64,000 nt of DNA from Rugalucina vietnamica (Eukaryota > Mollusca > Bivalvia > Lucinida > Lucinidae): assembly GCA_964017185.1 (NCBI GenBank), contig OZ024871.1:31922488-31986487 (forward strand), in the 5' to 3' direction. The notes beneath the pieces are model-generated. The model had not been told where the DNA came from. It made no database searches and was given only the letters and a program-made list of their open reading frames with translations. Shown one piece after another: positions 11,160 to 22,104 of this stretch. The translations under genes and the position numbers were made by a program. The first letter of the stretch is position 1, and the number at the start of each line of letters is the position of its first letter.

Positions 11160-11700
11160 ACTGTATGGATTTGGGTTGAAACGCTAAGCAGTATGTTGTG
11201 TGGCATGGGGTGTGGGTGCCCCCCTGTGGTGCTGTTGTCTCTCCTTGGCTCGTGTGGACTGTCCGTACAGTAGGGAGAGCCAGCAGCGCTACGGCGGGGC
11301 TGCGTAGACCCCATGACACACAGGCAACAACTTTTGAAAGTACTGATATGAAATATACTCTTATGTTTTATTATGTGCAATGATATGTTTATTTTAAACC
11401 TGTCTTAAGTCACCTGGTTATGTATATTTTTAAACTGATTATATAGGATGTATCAACAGGAGAAATATCAAACAGCTTGTTGTGTGGCGTGGGATGTGGG
11501 CGGCCCCCTGGTGCTGTTGTCCCTCCTTGGCTCGTGTGGACTGCCCGTACAGTAGGGAGGGGCGGTGGCGCCGCAGTGGGGCTGCGTGTGTTTCGCGACA
11601 CACAACAAGCCACTTTTGAAGATATCACAGTAAAAGATATTCTCATATTTTATTACATGTATGTGCAAAGACATGTTTATTTTAAACCTGTCTGCAAAAA
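11160..11700 (+). repeat. Tandem duplication in LINE 3' UTR
   Basis: Two copies of a ~230-300 bp unit, about 11162-11410 and 11462-11700. Both contain GTTGTGTGGC, GTGGTGCTGTTGTC or its variant, TCCTTGGCTCGTGTGGACTG, CCGTACAGTAGGGAG, and TGTTTATTTTAAACCTGTCT. The units are GC-rich (about 60% locally) in an otherwise AT-rich element. Confidence 0.85.
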
Positions 11701-11802
11701 AGTCTCTTGTAATTCTGTATAGAATGGGTCGATGTATTTTTTAAATTGTTCATATGTATGTAGATGTATATGATATGTCGACACGAGACTTAAATAAACT
11801 AT

Positions 11803-11985
11803 TAAACCTATAGTAAGCCGAGTGAGCAGCTATTCCTCAATAGGCGGCCACTCAGTTACCTGAACTGAACTAAAATATGAAAACGTACATAAGACACAAA
11901 CATAGCACAAACACAGCACAAAAATCGAAACTACCACATAAGGGACTGGGACTTTTGCGACTTCAAGACGGGATTTGTAGGCAGT
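11803..11985 (-). mobile_element. Penelope-like 3' tail, inner part (split)
   Basis: Continues the 9855-9971 fragment (AAGCCGAGTGAGCAGCTATT, then GGCGGCCACTCAGTTACCTG). It matches 38600-38760 in order and orientation. Confidence 0.8.
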
Positions 11986-12883
11986 AGCCGATCTTTTTGG
12001 TTTACTCTTTCATTTTGTTTGTGAATACAAAACTTTTGCATACATTTTGATTATTCTTACATCAAAAATGGAAAATCAGACAAAATCTCTGTTCATTATT
12101 GTACAAATAAATGTCTTAAAATGCAAAAGCAAGTTTGTAATCCAGCATTCGTTGATTGTGTGAAACTAAAGATTACATATTATCACATGAATATGTTATA
12201 ATACCGAGTGGTATAATATTTACTTAAAATAATTTGTTTGATTTACAGAATATGTTGTATCACGTAATATAATAAATTAAATGTCTCTGGTGTTCTTTGT
12301 GAATATATCCAGGAGAATTTGTAAGCAGTCGCGATATAGGAAAGGAACAAAGAAATCAAATTAATATCTAGCTTGCTTCTAGGCACCTTTTGTATTAGAA
12401 GCTTTTCACAAAATAAGGTGAATAATATTATGCATTTCATTCAATATGATTAATATTTTTCACATCAATTTTGAACGGTTTAACATTGAATGTTGGAATA
12501 ATAGATAACTATGTTTTAGCCCAGATAGATTTATAGTGCTATTAATGGAGAATAACTTTTCTGTCATTTGTTACGGCATCAAAATGTGGTGTCTTGTGAT
12601 GACATTTCTTTCCCGCTTTGTATCTGGTTGGGATTCTGAAATGAATTGGATCAATTCCTGATACTTCCATCATTACTTTATTGGGAGTGTCTACGAATAG
12701 CATAAACAAAATAAGAGCGGCTATCCGCACAAAGAACCTTGTCTAAGTATTTGTTGTAAGCATGGGTAACTGACATTTTTCACGCTAAACAGTTTTGATA
12801 GACACGTAAAGCCAGTGATACATGATTTGCTCAGATGTGCATATGCAGTTCTAGCATCAAATATTGTTAAGGAGACCAACTTA
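11986..12883. other. Intergenic, nothing recognised
   Basis: AT-rich. No coding frame of quality, repeat match within the window, or structured element found. Confidence 0.4.
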
Positions 12884-12941
12884 TAACCACAGGACCAATG
12901 GTCCTGTAAACGCCTGAGATCTGATATATATATATACCATA

Positions 12942-13447
12942 CAGTCCAACCTGTCTTAAGCAAGCGATCAAGGGAAACACTAAAATCGCTTGCTTAAGAC
13001 AGGTGCTTGCTTAATAGAGGTTATGTTCTAACACAAGGGTGGGCATCCTAACCAAACTATGTTAGCTAGAAATAAATAATAGCACTGCCACTGTCAGTGG
13101 TAATTGTCACTAAGTTCTCAAAAATCAAAATGCCCAGACAAGTTGTCTAGGATTATCTTTTGAGACAATAAACAATGAATTATGGCATCTGGAAGGTGTG
13201 AAGACAATTTTGACACTTGGCACATTTTAAACATCCATGTCAAAATATTTCTTTTCATGTAATTGATGAAATGAGTGGCTGCTTAAAGCCAAAATTGGGA
13301 CAGAAACTAGTGGCCTCTGGCCACATAAGACAGGTGCTTGCTTAATAGAGGTCCATTTATATGTAAAGTCAATTGGGGGGAAATATAAGTGCTTGCTTAA
13401 GGCAGGTGCTTGCTTAATACAGGGCTTGCTTAAGACAGGTTGGACTG
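12942..13447. mobile_element. Tc1/mariner-type MITE
   Basis: 506 bp with perfect terminal inverted repeats of at least 24 bp (CAGTCCAACCTGTCTTAAGC... at the left, mirrored at the right), flanked by TA on both sides (12940-12941 and 13448-13449). CAGT ends with a TA duplication are the Tc1/mariner signature. It has no transposase frame. Inner copies of the motif CAGGTGCTTGCTTAATA at about 12998, 13331, 13403 suggest subterminal repeats. Confidence 0.9.
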
Positions 13448-13577
13448 TATTTCCTTATGGTATATAGCCCAAGTGAAGACAGAGGGAGCTGAAGCAGTCC
13501 TGTGGTCATATTTTTTTTTCAGAATAATCATTCAATATTCTGTCCATTTAGCAATTTTCCTGCAAGTCTTTGTTTTT

Positions 13578-14098
13578 ATCGCACCTGCTTATAGCAGGGT
13601 GCGATATAGGAGTCCAAATTTCTGTCCGTTCGTTCGTCCGTCCGTTCGTCAACATTTACGTCGAATTTTGGTTTTCTCGACATCAGAGATAACTGTGTGT
13701 CTGAAACCTTGCATAGTAATTGTCCTTGACATACCCTTCAAGCACGCACCTTAACCCGGTGCCCTTGACCTATATATTTCACGGTCCACTGACTTTGATA
13801 ATTTTTACGTCGAAGTTTGGTTTTCTCGTCTCGACATCAGAGATAGCTGCGACTCTGAAACCTTGCATAGTAATTGTCCTTGACATACCCTTCAAGCACG
13901 CACCTTAACCCGGTGCTTTGACCTATATTTCATGGTCCACTGACTTTGAAAATATTTACGTCGAAGTTTGGTTTTCTCGACATCAGAGATAACATTGCAT
14001 AGTAATTGTCCTTGACATACCCTTCAAGCACGCACCTTGACCCGGTGCCCTTGAACTATATTTCACGGTCTATTGACTTTGCCCGATGCAGGTGCGAT
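13578..14098. mobile_element. MITE with ATCGCACCTGC ends and 3 internal repeats
   Basis: Begins ATCGCACCTGC and ends GCAGGTGCGAT. A (TCCG/TTCG)n stretch lies at 13622-13650. Three ~150-bp internal units follow, each with TTTACGTCGAA, TTTTCTCGACATCAGAGATA, GCATAGTAATTGTCCTTGAC and ACCCGGTGC. It contains no transposase frame. Confidence 0.75.
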
Positions 14099-14798
14099 AT
14101 CGACCTCCGCGGAGTTCTTGTTCCTTCAAATGACAATTAAACAGTTTTCCCCCATTCAAATACATAGGTAACACATGTTGACATTGTTGTAAATACGTCA
14201 AGGTCATCACAGGGTCATGATTTATTGTCATGCTCTAGTACCTGATGCACATGCCTAGTTTCCTTAAAATCGTTTCACTGGTTCCGGAGCCTGAAGGTTT
14301 TTGACGGGTCATACCATATGATACGTGAGCATGGCGACCATCTTGGTCATATGAACTGGATTATTTACAAACACATTGGTTCCCCCTTCCTATAGAAGCT
14401 TCAAATTAAATTTGACTTCGATTGGCTAAGCGGTTTCAGAGAAGATCTTTGAGTATTATGGTCATATACATGTATACTGCCCTCGAGCAGGGGCAGACTA
14501 AACCGTGGAGTCCAAAAGGTTCTAAGAGTCATATAAATTCAGTCCATTTGCCCATTTCCTGCAAGTTTTCCACTTCAAAATGACATTTACCTTCAATTGC
14601 ACAGGCGACCAATGGTGACCTTGCCGTAAATCACAGGGTCATGACTATAAACACATTGTACATGTAGTACTTTAGTCGCCGATGCTACATGCCAAGATTC
14701 GTTGAGATCGGTCTCTCGGTTCCGAAGATTTTTGAAGGATTTTTACCATATATGGCGGCCATCTTGGTCATGTGGCCTGAAATTTTTATATTCGTCAT

Positions 14799-14935
14799 TT
14801 TTGCATTATCGGCTGGTTTCCAGCTTATAAATAATCGATATTGGAAAAACATGTAACCAAAACCACCCTGACCTTTGCTACCTGTATTTCCAATATTGAC
14901 TTTTAGTTAGCTGGAAACCAGACGATAAAGCAAAA
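14799..14935. mobile_element. Short hairpin MITE
   Basis: 137 bp with ~45-bp inverted ends: TTTGCATTATCGGCTGGTTT on the left and CTGGAAACCAGACGATAAAGC on the right, both continuing inward to a TTTCCAATAT-type match. Family A sequence resumes on both sides. Confidence 0.75.
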
Positions 14936-15130
14936 GAGGTTCCCCCTTCCTATAGATGCTTAATATAAAATTTGACTGATTGGCCAAGCAGTTTCAGAGG
15001 TGAAGATGTGATTTATATATACTTTGTAAAGCTTGCCCTGGTGTTCATCTTGGTCTAGTGACCTGGACCATTAAAATAAACTTTTGTTCCTGACCTGGAC
15101 CATTTATGAAAACTTTTGTCCCCCCTAAAT

Positions 15131-15827
15131 AAGGATGCTCCACATCAAGCAAATTTCTGAGTTCGAACTCGGATACATATTGTTTTCCAATGTTGTATCT
15201 CATTCAATTTCAGATATTTCGAATACAGCGCGAAATAGAGGCAAGATAATTGATTTCAGATTTAATAACACGAATAACAACATAATGATGAAAAATGTTT
15301 ATCCTGTACAGCATGGCCAAAAGCATGTCCATCTATAATTGTGTGGTCATTCATAAGAACCAAATTTTCGATGACCACACACATTATAGTTTTTTTATGG
15401 ATTTAATACAGTGCAATACGAATCTATTTGTATAAAAATGAGTTATAATTTCTTCGCCAAATATTATTATTCTACATTAATTAGTTAACGTATTAATGAT
15501 CGGAAAAGATGCAGCCAAAATATACATAGAGCATACATGTTTTTGTCATTGCCTATACTTTTCACTTTAAGAAACACTATCCACTAGACATTCTACGTCG
15601 ACGCCAAGTGCACTGAATCGTATATTTTCTAAAGCCCCAAAGACTCCCGGCAGAGACTTTTCAGCCTTTTTCAGTTGGATTTGTCCGCTGTTAACGTTTG
15701 ATTTTGGGGTGTACATTTTTCTACCTGACTTTGAGCATAAACTGTCATATTAGGAACATTAAAAGCCAAGTGTGAGTGTCATACACTGTATATTGCGGCG
15801 ACTAATCATGGACTGTGTTAGTGGCCT
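15131..15827. other. Intergenic, nothing recognised
   Basis: No supported gene. An inverted pair TGTGGTCATTCATAAGAAC / ATGACCACACA near 15340-15385 forms a small hairpin only. Confidence 0.35.
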
Positions 15828-15941
15828 TATCCCAGCAGGCACATGACGTCATAATGACGTCAGATCGACGTCGATGCGACGTCATGACGTCGCATCGACG
15901 TTGATATGACGTCATTATGACGTCATGTGCCCGCTGGGATA
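15828..15941. mobile_element. 114-bp palindromic MITE made of CRE octamers
   Basis: Almost perfect inverted repeat centred at 15884/15885, with ends TATCCCAGCAGGCAC and GTGCCCGCTGGGATA. TGACGTCA occurs at 15844, 15855, 15907 and 15918, with two further GACGTC cores at the centre and two at 15868 and 15897. The palindromic, very short form is that of a MITE. TGACGTCA is the consensus binding site of CREB/ATF bZIP factors. Confidence 0.8.
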
Positions 15942-16546
15942 TATCATGCAAAGACAAACTAACAATTGCAAGCAAATATCCCATATCACAGATTCATGTC
16001 TAGCAATTGGTCTTGGAGAATTTCCTCTAGCTGTACGGAAACAATTTTGTAGCAAGCGGCCACACCATTTCTGAAAAAGTGACAAAAGTTGAAATGAGAA
16101 AAGAAGAAATATCAGAAAATGTCAGAATGTTCACTTCATATGGTGGTATCATTTTCAAATCATCAGAAATTCTATTTTTACAATGATTAACTCATTTCAC
16201 GTTTTGGTTAAAAACATTCATTGTGCATTATTCTAGTCGTTTGAAATATGATGTCGTCGACACGTTTCAGCATTAATACAAAGTTATCAGCTTATGTACC
16301 AGTGCAGAACTTAATCGAAGGTCAGTGTCATCTGAACGAAAACATTCTAATTTAGATAAATGTTCTACTGAAAAAAAAAACAACACAACTTTATTGCACT
16401 TCGTATGCACATCTAGCTACTTCAATGCACAGTTTGATTACCTGCCACATGTATGAAAGAGGTGGAATCCTGGCTGAAAAGACATGATTTCCTCCTTACA
16501 AAGCTAATGTATAGGATTTGCCATAAAGTTTAATAAAAAAAGTTTT
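15942..16546. other. 3' flank of the TEX47-like gene
   Basis: No coding signal. On the minus strand an ATTAAA polyadenylation-signal variant lies at about 16527-16533, just past the stop codon of the last exon. Confidence 0.4.
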
Positions 16547-16665
16547 TCAGTGGATGTACCTACCACTTTCTAGAGTAACATCAAATGGCTTTTCATACAT
16601 AGCAATATATTCATCTGGCAGAATCATACAATCATCATTTTCTTCCATCAAATAATTCAAATGTG
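16547..16665 (-). CDS. TEX47-like last exon
   Basis: Acceptor TTTTTTCTTGCAG. It encodes HLNYLMEENDDCMILPDEYI then AMYEKPFDVTLES and GRYIH followed by stop. A donor-like GTG|GTAGGT at 16563 would allow splicing after TLES, but an ATTAAA signal downstream favours termination here. Confidence 0.7.
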
Positions 16666-16992
16666 CTGCAAGAAAAAAATGAAAACCAGTATGTAGGTAA
16701 GGTATGGTAAGCGAAATGTAACAAGGGCGACACAGGTACAACCAATTAATAGTCATCGGCACCATAAAATCACAGTCTAGTAGTATTAAGAACGCCGGAC
16801 CTAGTTAACATACATGTATTTTTATGCTTTATAGCAAACCGTATTTTTCTTCAAAATTAAGAAAACATTTGAGCTTTAAACTCCAAGTTTGCCACAGAAA
16901 GGACATCGCAAAGGCGTGTTAGTATTTAGCTTATGCAACTTGGTTATATGAATATAATGCATGATGAAGTATATAATTTCGAAATGCAATAC

Positions 16993-17056
16993 CTTGTTGT
17001 GGAAGAAGATCTGGATATTTGTCGTGAAGACTATCTAATGTTTGCTTCAGCGAAAT
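16993..17056 (-). CDS. TEX47-like exon ISLKQTLDSLH
   Basis: 64 bp with acceptor GTTTTGCAG and donor CAACAAG|GTATTG. It encodes ISLKQTLDSLHDKYPDLLPQQ. It ends in phase 1, matching the next exon. Confidence 0.75.
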
Positions 17057-17396
17057 CTGCAAAACAATCGGTACAATATCAAATCAATGGTTTTCTCTCC
17101 GTATCATAAGCACCGTTTAACCTGGAGTTTGACCTTGTGCTTATGAATAAGCTCGTGCAATAAATGGTGTTAAAATGACGGCAATTGAAGTTAATATTCA
17201 ATGTGCATTTTTCATCACAACAGTAACGATTTTCACAAAACATTCGGAGTTCTGTCGATAGATTATGAATAGAATTTGAGAATAAATGTTCAACGAAGCA
17301 GCAAACATTCCCCATCTGTAAGAAAACAAGCATTGACAGTAACTCATGTTCGTAACTGTGAAACAAAAAAAATGAATAAAAAAGGCAAACTATACT

Positions 17397-18104
17397 AGAG
17401 GACTTTGAAAACGCTTCACTGTACATCGGTTATCATTTGGTTAAAAATTCCTTAAAGTCAAGCGGATGTACAAAATAATTATAGAATCGTTTACGTCAAC
17501 TCAATCAGCAATATTTATCAGCAAAGATTCTTAAAAAAATATGCATCGTGTGTATGCTACAGCTGTCTACACAGACGTCATCGAGACGTAAGAAACCCGT
17601 AAAACGGCTACAAAAAGGAATTTGTTTTTAAAACAAACCGTCTTCGGTGATGGCCAACAACTTTAAGCAAAAGAAAAAACAAAATAAAAATGGGGTATTT
17701 CTTTCAATGTCGTTTGAGGCGCTAACGTTATTTAATGACGTCAAAATACCACTAGGTATTCGATTACAGCGTCAAAAGTAATTGTAATTTTTAAGTAAGT
17801 CTGTGCTTATTTATTGTGCACAAAAAACTTTTGAATCTGTTTCATTTTACTCGAAAAAAAAGTTTTCCAAAGAAACGTAAAAGTGACGTAACTACGCGGT
17901 TTTAGTGCAAATGAAAGCAAACTAACAGCATTTGTTTGGCTTTTGGTGTTTCTTTTCATAAATCATCTTGTATCTGATGGATATTTGCCGTCCGCATACT
18001 TTGGTATTGTTGAATTCTGGGTAACGCTTGATATTTTTGCCGATATATTCTGTATTCTGAGAGTAAGGAGCAATAAAACAAGTGAGGCGTTTTCAAAGTC
18101 CTTA
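17397..18104. mobile_element. Intronic element with ~22-bp inverted ends
   Basis: Ends AGGACTTTGAAAACGCTTCACT (17398) and, inverted, AGGACTTTGAAAACGCCTCACT (18103) differ at one base. The 0.7-kb interior is noncoding. A non-autonomous DNA transposon is likely. No clear target duplication was seen. Confidence 0.6.
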
Positions 18105-18853
18105 AGTATATAATATAAATATTTTTGTCTTCCTATGTGTATCTTCTTTCCCCCAGCTGAAAAGCAGTCTGGTGTTCAAGAGAACTAAAACGAGATTTCT
18201 ATGTAAAATAGCTGAAAGGAATGCCCAAAGTTTGTATAATTCGTATATCTATTCACAAGTGTCACAGGAGGTTTTTTATCGTATAATGAGAACTGAATGG
18301 GGGATAAGAGTTTTATTACAAAGAATGGATTATACAATATCCATTCTTTCATACGCAGTTGGTGGTAATGGTCAGTTTTAATGGGAACAACCATGGTCAG
18401 TTTTACTGGGAACAACCAGCATAAGAGCATAACATCAAAATTCAAGGTAAATTCCATTTAACAAAACAAACGATTACTTGTCAGTAGGCGTCTGTAAGGT
18501 ATATCTTCTTGATATAAATTGATTGTAAAAATGATGATTCATCGAATGAAAGCTCGGCTATACAAAAGTAAGTATAAGCAAAAGTAAATATCTGAATTTC
18601 GGATACAGAACTTAGATAACAGAAAGAAAGAAAACAACAAATTAAAGTGCTGGTCGGACTGTGCAACCTGTACAATTGGTGTACGCATATTAAAGCTAAA
18701 AATAAAATTCAAGTGTATTTGTTGGTATTCAGAACAAAACTGCACACAACATAAAATGTAGGTGCTTGTCATATTACCAATGCTTTATCCAAATATACAG
18801 GATCAGTACTAATCTCCTGTCATAAATAAAACAGTAAATAAAACGATCATATA

Positions 18854-19086
18854 TTAACCCATACATATAGTGATGGACTTTCCCATCGTTATCAATTGGA
18901 CGATTCCATTTTCATTTAAGGCGAATCAAGAGCGATCTTAAAATGTTATTCAATTTTTCGATGAATTTTCTCTTTAGAAGCAAACAGAAAAGCACTAGAT
19001 GTGACGCCGCGTTTGCGGCGTCGCATTTGGGGCTATACCGTTTGCCCATGTCCCGTAAAAAGGACGCCAGTCTTATATGAGTTTAA
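18854..19086 (-). mobile_element. piggyBac-like MITE, second copy (intronic)
   Basis: TTAA at both ends (18854 and 19083). The interior is the reverse complement of the element in the broken lectin: GGACGCCAGTCTTATATGAG, TTTGCCCATGTCCCG, GACGCCGCGTTTGCGGCGTC. The palindromic GC-rich core is better preserved here. Confidence 0.85.
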
Positions 19087-19829
19087 AGTTATTTTCGAAT
19101 GATTCGTAGTGAGTCTTAAATAAATGCAACTCGAATAAGTAAACTTGAAACAAAACTAGAAACAAAACTATTAATACAGAAATAAAGATTAACTGGATTC
19201 GTGCTAATGTAATTTGTCGTTTCATCCTGGCTCCAGATCAGTTAGGTATGTGGATAACCCAAAAGAAGATAGGTCATATCAACGCATTAAATAACTAGAT
19301 CAAAATCGATTTAGATTCTAACACTCAATTTTGCTGTAAAATGCCTGTTAACATGCACTGTTTTCATGTGTTATACAAGATGAAAACGTAGAAAGTTTAC
19401 AGGTTGATCAAAAAGCCCTTACATGCATATGACATTGCATGCTTTGCCTGCTGATTTGTAACTTAAATGGACAATATAGATCGATATAATTTTAGTTAAC
19501 CAATGGCTAAATACAGAAAAGAAGTGTTAGAATCAATTATTCTAAAAACATCATGCACAATACCTCCTCGTCCTAATAAATAAAGGGAAACACGGTGAAA
19601 TACAAAACCAGGGAAGAAATATCATATTCAAATAATTTTGTGACTGGGAATACAACAAAAGGATGATGAGGATAAAAAAGGACTACTTATCAAGGAACAT
19701 TACCATTAAATTTGTTTGAACAATATGCCAGTTCTATCCGATAAAATCTACTGTCTTCTAGCGAACCCAATATGGCCTTAATCAAATCGCGTTTATATCA
19801 GTTTACAAATGAAATCATTCATACATTAC

Positions 19830-19964
19830 CTTTGGAGTTATTGCAAGTTTGTTCCCCAGCTTCAGAAGTTGTGTAAGTAAGTCAATAATGACTTTATCTG
19901 CTTCTGATGTTTCGTACGACTCCATTCTGGCTGCTTGGATATCTAGGGTACGGAAGTTCCACTG
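19830..19964 (-). CDS. TEX47-like exon QWNFRTLDIQ
   Basis: 45 codons, phase 0 at both ends. Acceptor ...TTATACCAG and donor CCAAAG|GTAATG. It encodes QWNFRTLDIQAAR, then a helix EADKVIIDLLTQLLKLGNKL. The internal Met could be mistaken for a start, but the frame is open through the acceptor and joins the preceding exon in phase. Confidence 0.8.
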
Positions 19965-20189
19965 CTGGTATAACCGTGAGGAGATGTAGCGGGGGTTAAG
20001 GAAAATGAATTTATTTGGCCATTATGTTACGTTTTTCCTTCGAAAAGTTTCGGTTATAGAAACGAGCTGTTAAGGCGACGCTATCAAATGGTCTTTGACA
20101 TTCCACCACCGCTAACGCTAGCCGAGGAAAGAACAACCCTGCAACCGTCAATGAGTTTAAAACTAGAATTTGTTTTCTATGTGAAAACT

Positions 20190-21375
20190 GATGTCTCCCC
20201 CCTTTCTACGTGCATGTCCAAAATATGCAAGCAAGAGTTATAGTTCTTGTGCATCACATATCCTGTCATTCTGTTTTATAAGTGTACCAAGTTTCATTGA
20301 AATATCTCTTACGGTTTTCAAGTTATAGAGCGGGCACGAAATTGTATGGAAAATAATCAAAGGGAAATAACTCCAAAGATATGAAAGCAAGAGTAATGAT
20401 TCTTGTGCATGACACATCGTCTCATCATGCTTTATAAGTGTACCATGTTTCATTGAAAAAATCTCTAATGGTTTTTGAGTTATAGAGCAGACACAAAATT
20501 GTATGAAAAATAATCAAAGGGAAATAACTCAAAGATATGCAAGCAAGAGTTATGGTTCTTTAGCATGACACATCATCTCATCGTGCTTTATAAGTGTACC
20601 AAGTTTCATTGAAATATTTCGTATAGTTTTCAAGTTATAGAGTGGACATGAATTTAATTGTATGGAAAAATAATCAAAGGGAAATAACTCCAAAGATATG
20701 AAAGCAAGAGTTATAATTCTTGTGCATGACACATAGTCTCATCGTGCTTTATAAGTGTACCAAGTTTCACTGAAATTTCTCTTACGGTTTTCAAGTTATA
20801 GAGTGGACACGAAATTGTATGGAAAATAATCAAAGGGAAATTACTCCAAAGATATGCAAGCAAGAGTTATGGTTTTTAAAACGACACATAATCTCATCGT
20901 GCTTTATAAGTGTACCAAATTTCATTGAAATATCTCTTACGGTTTTTGAGTTATAGAGCGGACACGAAATTGTATGAAAAATAATCAAAGGGAAATAACT
21001 CATAAAATACTCAAGCCAGAGTTATGGTTCTTGTGCATGACACATCATCTGATCATGTTTAATAAGTGTACCAAGTTTTATTGAAAAATCTTAAACGGTT
21101 TTCAAGTTATAGAGCGGACACGAAATTGTATCGAAAATAATCAAAGGGAAATAACTCCAAAAATACTCAAGCTAGAGTTATGGTTTTTGACCATGACACA
21201 TCGTCTCGTCGTGGTTTACGAGTGTACCAAGTTTCATTGAAAAGTCTTTAACGGTTTTCAAGTTATAGAGCGGACACGATTTGTGACGGACAGACAGAAG
21301 GACGGACGGATGGACAGACAGACGCACGGGGAAAAACAATATGTCTCCCGACCCTGAAGGGGAGAGGCATAAAAA
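20190..21375 (-). repeat. 157-bp tandem array (7 units) in an intron
   Basis: Seven units start near 20227, 20383, 20538, 20698, 20855, 21010 and 21167 (periods 155-160). Each holds an AAGCAAGAGTTATGGTTCTT-type start, GACACATCGTCTCATCGTG, TATAAGTGTACCAAGTTTCA, TTTTCAAGTTATAGAG and AATAATCAAAGGGAAATAAC. Edges: ATGTCTCCCCCC left, then (GACGGACAGACAG)n and ATGTCTCCCGACCC right. It looks like a mobile element with internal tandem units. It lies between two exons of the TEX47-like gene. Confidence 0.85.
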
Positions 21376-21452
21376 GCGTCAGTGAGTTAAACAGCGAAAC
21401 AAAAATACATAGAAATGGCGTACATAACTAAAAGGTGACTGCAATTGCTGAC

Positions 21453-21578
21453 TGAGACTTTTGCAAAGGATATATCATGTGATATGACGAGTATTTTAGC
21501 TTGTTCTAGGAAACCATCGCCATTTTTCTGCTCTTTTTCTATGTCTCTCATTATCTCCAGAAACATATCTGATGAAGC
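21453..21578 (-). CDS. TEX47-like exon with ASSD helix and ILVISHDI strand
   Basis: Acceptor CTTTTCTAG. It encodes ASSDMFLEIMRDIEKEQ and then AKILVISHDISFAK. Phase 0 at both ends. Two donors are possible, TCA|GTCAGC (end 21453) or AAA|GTCTCA (end 21459). Both keep the frame and neither is a strong site. Confidence 0.75.
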
Positions 21579-22000
21579 CTAGAAAAGGTAATAGGTTAAA
21601 CAATAAGCAATTTACATTTCTGACTCCATCGGTAGGTATAAAAAATAAAAACTGAATACTATAAATGAGGCGAGTGGCTCAAGAGTCATAATTCATTTAT
21701 TTCTTTAACTCGGTCTTTAAAACCACATACATGTATGCCATTCGAACGAACATATTAAAGAAATCAGCAATTTATATAAAAACACAAATCTGCTAATTGT
21801 TGGAAAGTCTAATTAGTGGCATCATATACCAAAGAAAAATCATTTAACAACATTACCATCTTCTAAAATGTCTTATTTCTTTAAGTCGCATTAAACCAAA
21901 CTTATGCATGGTATCAATGATACAGTCATACGAATTCGGTGCTAACTCAATAAATTACCCATTCAGAAAAATTGTGAACAACCTTGCTAGAGAGACTTAC

Positions 22001-22104
22001 CTCGACAACGTGTACTAGATGTTTGAGGTAGACAAGAAGCATTCCTGTTATTGGTTCTGTGACAAAATTGTTCTGTAAGTTCTTGAACAGTCGCTCATAG
22101 TAAT
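22001..22104 (-). CDS. TEX47-like exon with ITGMLLVY core
   Basis: Acceptor TTTTTATCTAG and a textbook donor GTCGAG|GTAAGT. It encodes YYERLFKNLQNNFV then EPITGMLLVYLKHLVHVVE. The helix followed by an ITG-LL-Y strand is the diagnostic centre of BLUF domains. It starts in phase 1 and ends in phase 0. Confidence 0.8.

Larger units (their letters stand above)
9972..11802 (+). mobile_element. 5'-truncated LINE inserted in Penelope-like tail
   Basis: A 1.83-kb plus-strand LINE 3' part. The Penelope-like tail reads continuously across its two ends (ATACCAAGAAAAC left, TAAACCTATAGTAAGCCGAG right). A short AAAC at each side is the possible target duplication. It contains the C-terminal reading frame up to 10672, then a 1.1-kb 3' UTR with a tandem duplication. 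It ends near ACTTAAATAAACTATT. Confidence 0.75.
12884..15130 (-). mobile_element. Family A repeat, inverted and interrupted
   Basis: The left edge (ACAGGACCAATGGTCCTGTAAACGC) is the reverse complement of the family A terminus seen at 51270 and 61805. 14118-15070 carries the complement of the family's internal units (GATTGGCTAAGCGGTTTCAGAG, GGTTCCCCCTTCCTATAG, GACCATCTTGGTCAT). Three smaller elements are inserted in it: 12942-13447, 13578-14098 and 14799-14935. Confidence 0.65.

Noticed and set aside
10879..11722. Overlapping frames in the GC-rich LINE 3' UTR as genes
   Set aside because: They occur on both strands of a duplicated noncoding module and are a consequence of its GC content.
20190..21375. 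CRISPR-like direct repeats
   Set aside because: Units are 157 bp, contiguous without unique spacers, and the genome is animal; this is a tandem array.
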